Positions 24,307-32,882 of a DNA stretch of 37,861 nt are shown one piece after another. How positions within the stretch are numbered: the first letter of the stretch is position 1; each line of letters starts with the position of its first letter. Below the pieces are notes generated by a model. The model saw only the letters and a program-made list of their open reading frames with translations, was not told the origin of the DNA and searched no databases. The stretch is from Candidatus Enterocola intestinipullorum. GTDB lineage: Bacteria > Bacteroidota > Bacteroidia > Bacteroidales > Paludibacteraceae. Both the position numbers and the translations under genes were made by a program. The stretch lies in the NCBI GenBank assembly GCA_017694565.1, contig JADIMR010000054.1, forward strand, positions 1 through 37,861. Direction: 5' to 3'.

Positions 24307-24494
24307 TTATGAAAACAAAGAGCATATATAAGCCCCTACACTACGCAAGAACGATGCCATTGCTTCAGTGCCTATTGTTCTAAATAAAGAACTTAAACCT
24401 CCGGTAACAATGGGACTCCAACACCGCCTCCATTGATTTTCTCGCTTTCCTGCATTGTCAATTCCTTGACACCATTAAAATTTTGAATTTTAAT
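24307..24494 (-). pseudogene. frameshifted double-glycine bacteriocin precursor
   Basis: Reading from an ATT at 24494 after AGGAAATC gives xKIQNFNGVKELTMQESEKINGG, a textbook double-glycine leader, then GVGV. The frame then stops after LLPEV. One missing base in the next proline codon would continue as IVTGGLSSLFRTIGTEA, then MASFLRSVGAYICSLFS and a stop at 24307. Both the missing ATG and the frameshift argue for decay; a sequencing error could explain the second but not the first. It lies just downstream of the ABC/CPBP operon terminator. Confidence 0.6.
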
Positions 24495-24567
24495 GATTTC
24501 CTAATTTAAATTTATGCTAATACTTGTTTCATTTGTCCTTGAAAGAGCCGCGACTTACTTTCAGCTG

Positions 24568-24606
24568 CAAAACTATGCCGAGTTTGTGAAATGAAATTGC
24601 ACAAAC
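24568..24606 (-). promoter_or_regulatory. -7 box and inverted repeat before the frameshifted precursor
   Basis: TAGTTTTG (24575-24568, minus strand) matches TAnnTTTG. Just upstream, GTTTGTG and CACAAAC (24582-24606) form a 7-bp inverted repeat with an 11-base spacer. The half-sites resemble those of the palindrome at 16549-16568. Confidence 0.45.
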
Positions 24607-24693
24607 AGGGAAAAACGGCCACATTTTGAAAATGTTTCTCGTGTTTGTGACGATAAAATTCCTTATAAGGAATACTCTTCACTCTGTAAGAAC

Positions 24694-24726
24694 ACAAAAA
24701 AAGCAATGCCGGACTTTCGACATTGC
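24694..24726 (-). terminator. intrinsic terminator of the ABC/CPBP operon
   Basis: On the minus strand AGCAATG...CATTGCT with a GTCGAAAGTCCGG interior, then seven T residues, 34 bases after the CPBP stop. Confidence 0.85.
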
Positions 24727-24759
24727 TTTGTAAACCTATTAGCATGAAAGACAATGCTA

Positions 24760-25710
24760 TTACTCCTCCACTGCCACCACAGGCCTTTCAATCTTCCGGA
24801 ACAACCTACGCCAATCCCAATGGTAGAGTTTTGTGGCAATCAATAGGAACAATGCCATTACTGCAAACGAAATCAATAATGATTCCCACGACAGGATAGA
24901 AGGTTCCGAGGAAGAAAACAATGCCGGCATACGTATGTCGCTGTTTGGAAATGTAATTATGCACGTGCACAGCACGTTGTTAATGAAATGCACGCCCCAA
25001 GCCATTTCCAAACCGTCGTCCAAGACCGTGCATAACGCCAATGCTAACCCCATAAGGAAATATTCCGCCAACGCCCATGTCCCGCTGTCGGCAACCGCGA
25101 CGTTCATGCAGTGCAAGCCGGTAAAAAGCAGAGTCGGGACAATCAATACCACCCACTTTTGGCTGGTAATCAAAGCAATGCCTTGCGCGAGATAGCTTCT
25201 GCAAAGAACTTCTTCGTACAACGTTTGAATTGGAAAAAGCAGCAGCATCAGCACCAAGCCTAAGAAAAAGTCATTGGCGTTGAAAGAAAATGTTACCGCG
25301 CCGGGGTCGGAGAAGATGATTCCGATTGCCAATACCGCTGCCAAAATAAATCCGTACACCGCAACCCCGTAAAAGAATCTGTCATAACGGAACTTAGTTG
25401 CGGCAGTAAGCAAATCCTTGATTTTTCCTTTGTGCAGTATCTTGTAAAACAAGATAAAGAAGAACAGCATGAAAACAAATGGCAACATAAGACACAGCGA
25501 AAAACCCAAGGCAAAACCCATATTTTCCATAAGGGCATAGGTGCGCTCTACCATGCCCATTGATTGCATTTCAGGAGTGGCAAATCGTAAACCAATGACA
25601 TTACCTATGATGCCTGCGCACAATTGTGCTAAAAGTACGGACAAAACTATTGTCAATAAATATCTCCACCAATCGTGCTTATATTTATGCGCTTGTGCTA
25701 AGAATTCCAT
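24760..25710 (-). CDS. CPBP-family intramembrane protease-like protein (candidate immunity)
   Basis: A 316-residue membrane protein with about eight helices. It has the CPBP motifs YEEVLCR (E166, E167, R171), FTGLH (H200) and HFINN (H241, N245), the predicted active site of Rce1-like intramembrane proteases. Many CPBP proteins encoded next to bacteriocin genes give self-immunity. The start is 19 bases after the ABC ATPase stop, so it is the third gene of that operon. A damaged paralogue lies 570 bases downstream. Function in immunity is inferred from context. Confidence 0.85.
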   Translation of the reverse strand: MEFLAQAHKYKHDWWRYLLTIVLSVLLAQLCAGIIGNVIGLRFATPEMQSMGMVERTYALMENMGFALGFSLCLMLPFVFMLFFFILFYKILHKGKIKDLLTAATKFRYDRFFYGVAVYGFILAAVLAIGIIFSDPGAVTFSFNANDFFLGLVLMLLLFPIQTLYEEVLCRSYLAQGIALITSQKWVVLIVPTLLFTGLHCMNVAVADSGTWALAEYFLMGLALALCTVLDDGLEMAWGVHFINNVLCTCIITFPNSDIRMPALFSSSEPSILSWESLLISFAVMALFLLIATKLYHWDWRRLFRKIERPVVAVEE

Positions 25711-25729
25711 ACCAAACTGATTTTTCGGT

Positions 25730-26479
25730 TTATTTTATTGTTTGTCGCATGTCATAGGATGAATTGCCGCCGCTTTGCCGCTGTCCTGCAAAATAGGTCT
25801 TGACTTGTTCCAAGGCGGCAGAATCGTTGTTTGCAAGGTCGTATAAAATCTTGCCTTGTTCCATTAGCAATATACGGGTGGAACATTCGCCAATATTGTC
25901 CAAATTATGGCTTGACAGTATCATGGTTGTTCCTTGCTGCCGGCTTTCTTCTTGCAACAGCCGCACCAATTCCATTTGCGACGAGGGGTCGAGAAAGTTG
26001 AACGGCTCATCCAGTATCAGCAGCGACGGGGCGGCAAGCATTGCCCCTATGATTCCGGTCTTTTGGCGGTTGCCTGCCGACAAAGAACGGAGAATTTTGC
26101 CTTTTCCCAAGATTTCGCCATTCATAAGCCCGGCGAACCTTTCCAAACGCCTGTCCACTTCGTCTTTGGGAAGCCCGTAACAATCCCCGATGAAATGGAA
26201 ATATTCCTCAGGGGTAAGGAAGTCTATCAGGAACGAGGAATCTATGAATGAACCAGTATGCTTTTTCCACTCTTCGTTGATTGCGACATTGTTGCCGGAA
26301 ACAAGAACCCGGCCCGCGTCGGCCTTGTACAAGTCGAGAATCAGACGCAACAGGGTGGTTTTACCTGCCCCGTTGTTGCCTACCAAGCCGGCAACTTCGC
26401 CCTCGGCAACTTCCAATCCGTTGATGTCCACCGCCACGTTTTTGCCGAACTTTTTTACCAAATTTTCAATCCGTATCAT
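25730..26479 (-). CDS. ABC transporter ATP-binding protein
   Basis: A 249-residue ATPase with Walker A GNNGAGKTT (34-42), Q-loop region SSFLIDFLTPEEY, signature LSAGNRQK, Walker B LLILDEPFNFLD and the switch histidine SSHN. It is of the simple export type (CcmA/ABC-2-like). It lies 48 bases after the DUF5687-type permease gene and 19 bases before the CPBP gene, and would power export or removal of a peptide from the membrane. The role as a bacteriocin immunity pump is inferred from position. Confidence 0.92.
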   Translation of the reverse strand: MIRIENLVKKFGKNVAVDINGLEVAEGEVAGLVGNNGAGKTTLLRLILDLYKADAGRVLVSGNNVAINEEWKKHTGSFIDSSFLIDFLTPEEYFHFIGDCYGLPKDEVDRRLERFAGLMNGEILGKGKILRSLSAGNRQKTGIIGAMLAAPSLLILDEPFNFLDPSSQMELVRLLQEESRQQGTTMILSSHNLDNIGECSTRILLMEQGKILYDLANNDSAALEQVKTYFAGQRQSGGNSSYDMRQTIK

Positions 26480-26527
26480 TGATTTCCTTGTCTTTAATTT
26501 TCCGGTTATTTATAACACTTGCCCTTA

Positions 26528-27982
26528 TCAATCCAAGTTGCGGTATTTGTCCAACAGTACGTACCTGCGCTTGCGGAATGTGGCATAAATCCGATTCAAC
26601 CAAAAATCATGGCTCAAAACGAATGCTGCGCCTATTGCCATGTAAACCATTCCGGCGATTTTGGAATATCCGTAATGCGCAAGGACAAATGCACCAAAGG
26701 TCGCGGCACAATATGCCGCAGTGGACAAAAGGTCAAAAGGATTCCATATAAAGCGGGCCTTGCCATCCATTATATCCCAACGTGTGGCGAAAAAGGCTGC
26801 GGAACAGTGGCTGAGGATGGCCACAGGCCCGGCTGCGAACAATGTGATACCCAAGATAAGCCAGTAGTCGGGATTTGACGATGTCAGAAGCACCACAAAG
26901 CAAAATACAAACATTAGCAACGCTACAATGCGGTAACGGACTGTCAAAAGCCGTGGCAGGAAATTGCCCGGAAGCGAAACCATCCTGTCCATGTACAGGG
27001 AAGAACTCGAATAGGTAAAACTGCTGAAAGTAATAGGCATGAAAATGGCTATCGAGGTTAAAATTTCATGATAATAGGGAATGTGCCCGCCAACTTCCAA
27101 AGAGGACAAAATCGGAATTCCTGCACTGCAAAGCAAGACCAAGAGCAATGCTTTGCGCACTTCGGGCGATCGCAACGCTTCGGACAAAAGGAATGTTGTC
27201 ATGACAGAAGCGGAAGCGGTGCTTTTGACAACAGCCGCATCCATTTTTTTGGCAACACCCGCATTGCCCGCAGGATATTTGTTGGTGGAAACGAAAATAG
27301 CCCATGCGACAAGCAGCAACAACAAGCCCACCGTCAAATATATGCCCATTACAATGTATAGGGTATTGCCGCCGAAGGTCATGGGAATCAGCCAATATTT
27401 TATCGCAAAAAACTGCGCGACATAAAAAGCGGCCGGCAACAATAAGGCAACCACGGTTTTCAAATACTCGCGGCGGGCAAACGATTCCTTTATATTGGCA
27501 GTCATTGCCGTGTTTACAATGCCTGCAACGGTAGCTACTGCAAACAACCACAGAGCAGGAGCGATACCGTAAGGCCAACCGACCACCATGAGTGCCAGCA
27601 CTGCCAAGGGCATGGTGAGATTCGAAACATTCGACATGGCGTAGGCGAACCCTATCGACACAACGGACTTCTTTTTGAACGGCATTAGGGACATGACCGG
27701 AGGAATCTCGACTTTGGCAGCCTTGTAAAACAATTTGGAAAACAAGTCCAGTATATTAAATACCAACAAGATTACCGGCACATATACCTGCACCGGCATT
27801 ACCGCCCCGCCCGAACCGAGCTTGAACCCTTGCGCCATTCCCAAGCCCATTATGACACTGATAACGGCGGTAGACACATCTCCCAAGATTTTAGCCACCT
27901 TGGACAACGTGCGTTCCTCCTCGTAATCGGATGCCGCCAGCTTTTTCCGAATCAAATAAACGTATTTTCCTATTGCTCCCAT
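26528..27982 (-). CDS. DUF5687-type membrane permease partner of the ABC ATPase
   Basis: A 484-residue protein with about a dozen hydrophobic helices and few polar loops. The start (YVYLIRKKLAASDYEEERTLSKVAK) and the central FMPITFSSFTYSSSSLYMDRMVSLPG region fit the Bacteroidota DUF5687 family, which pairs with ABC ATPases. It is the first gene of the permease-ATPase-CPBP operon, with a good promoter about 150 bases upstream and structured leader RNA in between. It has no solute-binding protein, consistent with export. Confidence 0.8.
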   Translation of the reverse strand: MGAIGKYVYLIRKKLAASDYEEERTLSKVAKILGDVSTAVISVIMGLGMAQGFKLGSGGAVMPVQVYVPVILLVFNILDLFSKLFYKAAKVEIPPVMSLMPFKKKSVVSIGFAYAMSNVSNLTMPLAVLALMVVGWPYGIAPALWLFAVATVAGIVNTAMTANIKESFARREYLKTVVALLLPAAFYVAQFFAIKYWLIPMTFGGNTLYIVMGIYLTVGLLLLLVAWAIFVSTNKYPAGNAGVAKKMDAAVVKSTASASVMTTFLLSEALRSPEVRKALLLVLLCSAGIPILSSLEVGGHIPYYHEILTSIAIFMPITFSSFTYSSSSLYMDRMVSLPGNFLPRLLTVRYRIVALLMFVFCFVVLLTSSNPDYWLILGITLFAAGPVAILSHCSAAFFATRWDIMDGKARFIWNPFDLLSTAAYCAATFGAFVLAHYGYSKIAGMVYMAIGAAFVLSHDFWLNRIYATFRKRRYVLLDKYRNLD

Positions 27983-28033
27983 TATGTATGCGGCAAATAA
28001 TTTTTTGCTATTCCTGACCGCCTGACCGATTGT

Positions 28034-28104
28034 GCCGCAACGCCGCTATAGTATAAGTATGACATGCTTACGTTGCGGCTACTGCAAAACCCGGTAAGCG
28101 GGTT
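28034..28104 (-). promoter_or_regulatory. structured 5' leader of the permease operon
   Basis: Two hairpins lie between the promoter and the permease start. AACCCG/CGGGTT (28088-28104) and GCCGCAACG/CGTTGCGGC (28034-28079) both have perfect arms. No known riboswitch was recognised. Confidence 0.45.
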
Positions 28105-28132
28105 ACGTATTATGATGTTTTAGTGAGCAGTG

Positions 28133-28162
28133 CAAAAATAAATGTTTCAAAAAGACTTGCAA
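28133..28162 (-). promoter_or_regulatory. predicted promoter of the permease/ABC/CPBP operon
   Basis: On the minus strand TTG (28162-28160), 19 bases, then TATTTTTG (28140-28133), a full consensus match. Confidence 0.65.
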
Positions 28163-28421
28163 TCAGTTGTAAAAAATAAATTTTTTAAATTTTTCAAACC
28201 GCCAATACGGCATGTTACTTCTCCAAGTATTTTTATTTTACTTGATATTAAATGTTTTATCGAATCAGATAATTCTACATGGGGTTCTCGCAAACGTTGT
28301 AAAAAAGTTGAAGAAAAATTACAATGCAAAGGCCGTTTTTAACAATTCGGCAAATAATAAATGAACGGAGGACACCGCAAAGCGGCATTCCCCGTTCTTT
28401 GAAGAATTTAACCTATAAACA
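28163..28421. other. gene-free stretch between the permease promoter and the glycosidase gene
   Basis: The interval is AT-rich, and the short ORFs listed there (28142-28342, 28147-28329) have no ribosome-binding or family signal. Its only clear element is the terminator of the minus-strand glycosidase gene at its right end. Confidence 0.5.
28355..28397 (-). terminator. intrinsic terminator of the glycosidase transcript
   Basis: On the minus strand GAACGGGGAATGCCGC, a short loop and GCGGTGTCCTCCGTTC, then ATTTATT. It begins 24 bases after the stop codon. Confidence 0.7.
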
Positions 28422-31400
28422 CTACTTTACCATGAATTTCAATGCCTTGCCAGAAACTACAAGCAAATATGTGCCTTGTTGCAGTCCTGCCACATCCAAG
28501 ACCGACCCGTCTGCAACGGAACTTAGTACGACTCGTCCCGACAAATCCACTACCTTTATTGTTTCTCCGGCCTCCACGTTTTCGACATAAACGTAATCGT
28601 CAGCAGGATTCGGCCATAAATAGATTCCGGAACCCGTATCGTCAAGATCGACAGATGTGGGCAGATCTTCTTCGCCCGTATCTCCCGGTATGCGCGATTT
28701 GGCGTAATAAATGTTGTCCAAGGAAAGATAATTGCCTGTTGAGATCGTATTTTCGCCTACTATGCCGAACGCCAACCAATTGTCCATAGTGCCAAGTTGC
28801 AACCCGGCAGAAACGAACTCCGACATAGGGATATAGGTGGAATGCCACTGCAAGTCGGGCGTATGGTCGAAACCTACGGCAAACTCGCCATTGGTTCCGC
28901 TGATCTTTACTTGCAACTGCCCGCTGTAATCGGTCTTGTACGAGAAATACAGATTATAATCGGCTATTTGTGAAAGTCCTACTTCTATGCTTCCGGTATT
29001 ATATCCGCCGCCGAACCACGAACCGGTAGAAGCAGAAATAGTGAATGCTATCGCATCGCTGCCCTCTGCCGCATCTTGGACAGTGGTGCCGACAAGCGTG
29101 TTTTCCCACACATATAACGGGCATGCCCTCAGATCCAATACTTCGCCGTCAGGCAATTCGTCGCGGCAAACCACCCAGTAATCGTATGTTCCGGACGGAG
29201 TTTCTTCTTCGTCTTCGCCGCCCTGACTGTCATCGCCACTATCGGAAACGCCCCATACGAACGTTGCCGCAGACCCTGCGGGAATCTCGTACGAAAAACT
29301 CTGCCCGTCTATGGTTATGGTAGTGGTATGGGTGTAGTCGGTGTTCTCGTTATGGCAAATTACCACATAGCTGCCATCTGTATTTTTGAACGCAGTTGCA
29401 GGCAACGATGTCGAAGAGCAGCCTAACCTTACCGCACCGGGTTTAACGAATTTGGAGGCCTGCGCGATTATATAGTAAGCCACATTTTTTGTGTATGACG
29501 TGGAATTTTCCACTGTTATGGCACCGAGGCAAGTATCGCAACCGCCTTCTGTATGCGGTCCCATGCTGCTGTTGTTAGCCAAATTCCATTCCAATATCGT
29601 CTTCGCCCAATTGTTGGACCCGCCTATTACCACATTGCGCAAATGCCATGAGAAATCGCCCTGGAAGTCTCCGCCTGCCCCTGTATATTGTTCCGTAAAA
29701 TAAACGCCCTTGCCCGTGCGGTTGTACACGTCTGTCATGGCTGAAATATCTCCCGCGTACAAGTGAAACGCCGTGCCGTCCACGTAAGAGCTTTGGCTGA
29801 CGTAAATCGGGAATTCGGTATTGTCGCAATTATGGTCGTAGCATATAATTTTGACATTGCCGAACCCGGCAGACTCCAATTGCGGACCAAGATAATTGTT
29901 CACAAAGGTGTACTGGTCTTCTTTGGTCATGCCCATGCTCGGATTGTTGGTCGTGTTCAAAGGCTCGTTCTGCGGGGTAACGGCCCAAATGTCTATGCCG
30001 TATGCCTGCATCGCCTGCAAGTATTTTACAAAATACAGGGCGTATGCCGAATAGTAGTCGTTGTTTAGATAGTTGTTGTCGAACTTCATCCATTCTGGTG
30101 CGCTCCAAGGCGTGGCCATTACTTTTATGTCGGGGTTTATGGCCAATGCTTTCAACAAAACAGGTATCGTATATTGCATGTCGGGGCCTTCGAGGCTGAA
30201 CTCGGACATGTCGGTATCGCCGTCGTTGTCGTTGTAAGAGTAAACCGAAGAACTAAGGTCGGTCGCGCCTATGCCCAACCTTATAACCGAAACTCCTATG
30301 CCCGTTTCGGGATTGAACAAATCATAGAGCAACTCTTCCTGTTTATCGGAGGTAAGCGACATTATTACCTCGGCGCTACCTTCTGTCAGGGTAAATCCGA
30401 ACCCGTCAATTTCCTGATACGTTTCCGAGCTATTTACCGTTATGGTAGAGGTAGTCGAATACGTTTCACCGAATTGCAATCCGTCCATTTCCGCCAACAA
30501 CCGGCTACGGTCGCCGGAAGTTACGATTACGCGCACGTCCCCGTCTGCGGGATTTTCAGGTATGTCCGGAGCCGGATCAGGATCTTCCTCTTTTTCATCT
30601 TCAAAGAAATCGGTAACCAATTTCCATTGCTGGGTGGCACTGCCGTTGTTGTCCCAAGTTTTCAACCATTCGCCAAGGTCGGTTTTGCTTTCGGGAACCT
30701 CGACCACCTTGCCGCAATGCCTTGCCGCCAATTGATAATACCCGTCTGGTGCGGCAATCAATATGAATTGCTGGTGGGAATAACCCAAGTAATCATACAA
30801 TTGCACCAAAGCACGGTTATCCGTTGAATTGTCGGCAATATCGAAACTTTTGCCGCTGTTTTTATTAGTAATGCTGTACACTCCGTTACCGACTTCGGCA
30901 AACTCGAACAACTGGGACGGGTCGTCTCCCTCCGAAACATATTGCACGACCGGCGCGTTATTATCCGTGGAATTGTTTTCCACGTCCATATACAGGCCGC
31001 TATTGCGGTTTTTCAATTTGTACACCCCGCTTTTGCCTGAAACTCCCGAAGCTTCGACACGGATAGAACTTGTCTTGTCGTTGAATGAAGGGAAATGGTT
31101 CGTATCGCCCGTGTAACTTACGTTTTCTCCATCGAAATTGTCCCCGTCGTAAAGGATTACCCTATAACCGGGCGTTACTTTCAAGGAACTGATTTGGTCC
31201 GCACCGATTCCGTAAAGAGCAAGGTCCGTTGCATTGTAGCTGCCTTCCGGCAAACCAAGGGAAGACCCTTTGTAATCGGCATCTTTATATACGGTAGCCA
31301 CGGCATAGCCTTGCGGCTTGTAATCGACCAACTTCCATTGCTGGGTGGCACTGCCGTTGTTGTCGTACAGTTTGCACCATTCTCCCCACTCCAAGCTTGA

Positions 31401-32882
31401 CGACGGAACTTCGACGACTTTTCCGCAATGCGATGCCGCAAGATAATAATACCCGTCCGCCGCATCCAACAATATGAATTGCTGGTTCGCAGCCGAATAA
31501 TCATCGTATTGCTGGACAACCGCGCCGTTATCCGTCGAATTGTCCATTATATCCAAAACCTTTCCGCTACGGTAATTCTTTATACTGTAAATGCCTTCCC
31601 CCACCTCGGCAAGCTGCCAGAATTGCGACGGGTCGCCCTGTTCATCGGCAAAAACCACCACGTTCGCGTTGTTTTCCGTTGAATTATTGTTAACGTCCAT
31701 ATACAGACCGCTATTGCGGTTTTGCAACTTGTATAATCCGCCTTTGCCTGAAACGCCGGCAGTGGAAACCTTAATGGAAGTACAACGGTCGTTGAAATCG
31801 TCCCCTACATAAGAAGCATCGGAAGTATATGTCCGGGATTCCCCGCCGAAGCCGGAATTGTCATACAATGTTACCTTATAGCCGGACGGCACTTTGAGGG
31901 ATGAAATATCGTCATTAATAATGCCGTAAGCGGCCAAGGCTGCCATGTCGTGTTCTCCCAACGGCAACCCCACTGCATATCCTCCGTAATTCATGTCGCT
32001 GCAAACAGTTACCACGCTGTTCTGCGCTGTCTGGTACGAGCCGAAAATCCTGTTCATGCGTGTCGCCCAATCATTCAAATCCCATGTCTCGTCGTTGTAA
32101 ACCCACACGAAACCGCCCGACACCCCGCAATTGTCTTTCCATGACTGCATTTGGGAAATGGACTCTTCCATTGAAGATTGGTAATTGGTCCTGCCGGCAT
32201 ACAGCGGCAAGCCGTTTATGTGCCAATCGCAAGGGTTATTCCCCGCACCGCCGTCGTAGCATTGCACCATTACGCGGTCGCAGGCACCCGGCCTCTCGCT
32301 GTTTATCCGGGTTGCCAGATTTTCCCAATAAGACCTGTTCATATATGGAGCAAGGGAGGTCTTATAGCCCAAATCGCTCATCATTATATGGAAACTTGCC
32401 GCAGAAGCAACATCATAGCAATGTTCGTCATCGTTGTTGACACCGTCTATTACCGGAAGGGCTTCCTTCAATGCCTTGAAATTACGGTAAAGGATGCTGC
32501 CGCTGCCTGTTCCCTGCGAATTTACAAGGGACTGTATGCGCGAATACGATTCGTTGCCCCACCCGCCGATGCAAATATCTATCCTGCGGATATTGGTCGG
32601 CCATTGTTTCAAGGATGTTATATCCGAAACATACTCCGGTTGCGTATTGCCGAATACGTACACGCCGTCCTTGCAAACCGTTTCGCCGTCGCAAGTCAGA
32701 GTTCCGTCACTTTCCACATTGATATTGAACAATATGACATACGAAAATCCCGACTTTTTAAGTTTTTCGATAGTGGACGGCCTTTCGCGGCGTATATGCC
32801 CTCCGACATATACCCCCGATTCCGCAAAAAGCATTGCCGGAATACATAAAAGCCACACAAACAAAAAGCTGATTCTTTTCAT
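28422..32882 (-). CDS. multidomain GH18-like/GH30 glycosidase with lectin modules and type IX secretion signal
   Basis: A 1486-residue secreted protein. In order: signal peptide (1-20); GH18-like domain (about 22-283) with the catalytic signature DGVNNDDE (E153); crystallin-like module (287-375); ricin-type lectin (380-520) with QQW repeats; second crystallin-like (527-612); second ricin-type (617-757); acidic proline linker; GH30 domain (about 800-1210) with acid/base glutamate in PQNEP (E973) and nucleophile in YFTEQYTG (E1064); beta-sandwich, probably carbohydrate-binding (1235-1397); type IX sorting domain (1418-1486, LWPNPADDYVYVE to LKFMVK). GH30 enzymes cut beta-linked glucose, xylose or fucose residues; GH18 enzymes cut chitin-like or N-glycan cores. 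The true substrate is unknown. The start overlaps the lectin gene upstream by four bases. Confidence 0.88.
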   Translation of the reverse strand: MKRISFLFVWLLCIPAMLFAESGVYVGGHIRRERPSTIEKLKKSGFSYVILFNINVESDGTLTCDGETVCKDGVYVFGNTQPEYVSDITSLKQWPTNIRRIDICIGGWGNESYSRIQSLVNSQGTGSGSILYRNFKALKEALPVIDGVNNDDEHCYDVASAASFHIMMSDLGYKTSLAPYMNRSYWENLATRINSERPGACDRVMVQCYDGGAGNNPCDWHINGLPLYAGRTNYQSSMEESISQMQSWKDNCGVSGGFVWVYNDETWDLNDWATRMNRIFGSYQTAQNSVVTVCSDMNYGGYAVGLPLGEHDMAALAAYGIINDDISSLKVPSGYKVTLYDNSGFGGESRTYTSDASYVGDDFNDRCTSIKVSTAGVSGKGGLYKLQNRNSGLYMDVNNNSTENNANVVVFADEQGDPSQFWQLAEVGEGIYSIKNYRSGKVLDIMDNSTDNGAVVQQYDDYSAANQQFILLDAADGYYYLAASHCGKVVEVPSSSLEWGEWCKLYDNNGSATQQWKLVDYKPQGYAVATVYKDADYKGSSLGLPEGSYNATDLALYGIGADQISSLKVTPGYRVILYDGDNFDGENVSYTGDTNHFPSFNDKTSSIRVEASGVSGKSGVYKLKNRNSGLYMDVENNSTDNNAPVVQYVSEGDDPSQLFEFAEVGNGVYSITNKNSGKSFDIADNSTDNRALVQLYDYLGYSHQQFILIAAPDGYYQLAARHCGKVVEVPESKTDLGEWLKTWDNNGSATQQWKLVTDFFEDEKEEDPDPAPDIPENPADGDVRVIVTSGDRSRLLAEMDGLQFGETYSTTSTITVNSSETYQEIDGFGFTLTEGSAEVIMSLTSDKQEELLYDLFNPETGIGVSVIRLGIGATDLSSSVYSYNDNDGDTDMSEFSLEGPDMQYTIPVLLKALAINPDIKVMATPWSAPEWMKFDNNYLNNDYYSAYALYFVKYLQAMQAYGIDIWAVTPQNEPLNTTNNPSMGMTKEDQYTFVNNYLGPQLESAGFGNVKIICYDHNCDNTEFPIYVSQSSYVDGTAFHLYAGDISAMTDVYNRTGKGVYFTEQYTGAGGDFQGDFSWHLRNVVIGGSNNWAKTILEWNLANNSSMGPHTEGGCDTCLGAITVENSTSYTKNVAYYIIAQASKFVKPGAVRLGCSSTSLPATAFKNTDGSYVVICHNENTDYTHTTTITIDGQSFSYEIPAGSAATFVWGVSDSGDDSQGGEDEEETPSGTYDYWVVCRDELPDGEVLDLRACPLYVWENTLVGTTVQDAAEGSDAIAFTISASTGSWFGGGYNTGSIEVGLSQIADYNLYFSYKTDYSGQLQVKISGTNGEFAVGFDHTPDLQWHSTYIPMSEFVSAGLQLGTMDNWLAFGIVGENTISTGNYLSLDNIYYAKSRIPGDTGEEDLPTSVDLDDTGSGIYLWPNPADDYVYVENVEAGETIKVVDLSGRVVLSSVADGSVLDVAGLQQGTYLLVVSGKALKFMVK

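Noticed and set aside
24106-24312. 68-residue plus-strand ORF
   Set aside because: Antisense to the CPBP remnant, with no leader or family motif.
24512-24754. 80-residue minus-strand ORF
   Set aside because: Runs through the intrinsic terminator of the CPBP operon and the inverted repeat; it is a chance frame.
28142-28342. 66-residue ORFs on both strands between the permease and the glycosidase genes
   Set aside because: AT-rich, overlapping each other and the permease promoter; no coding signal.
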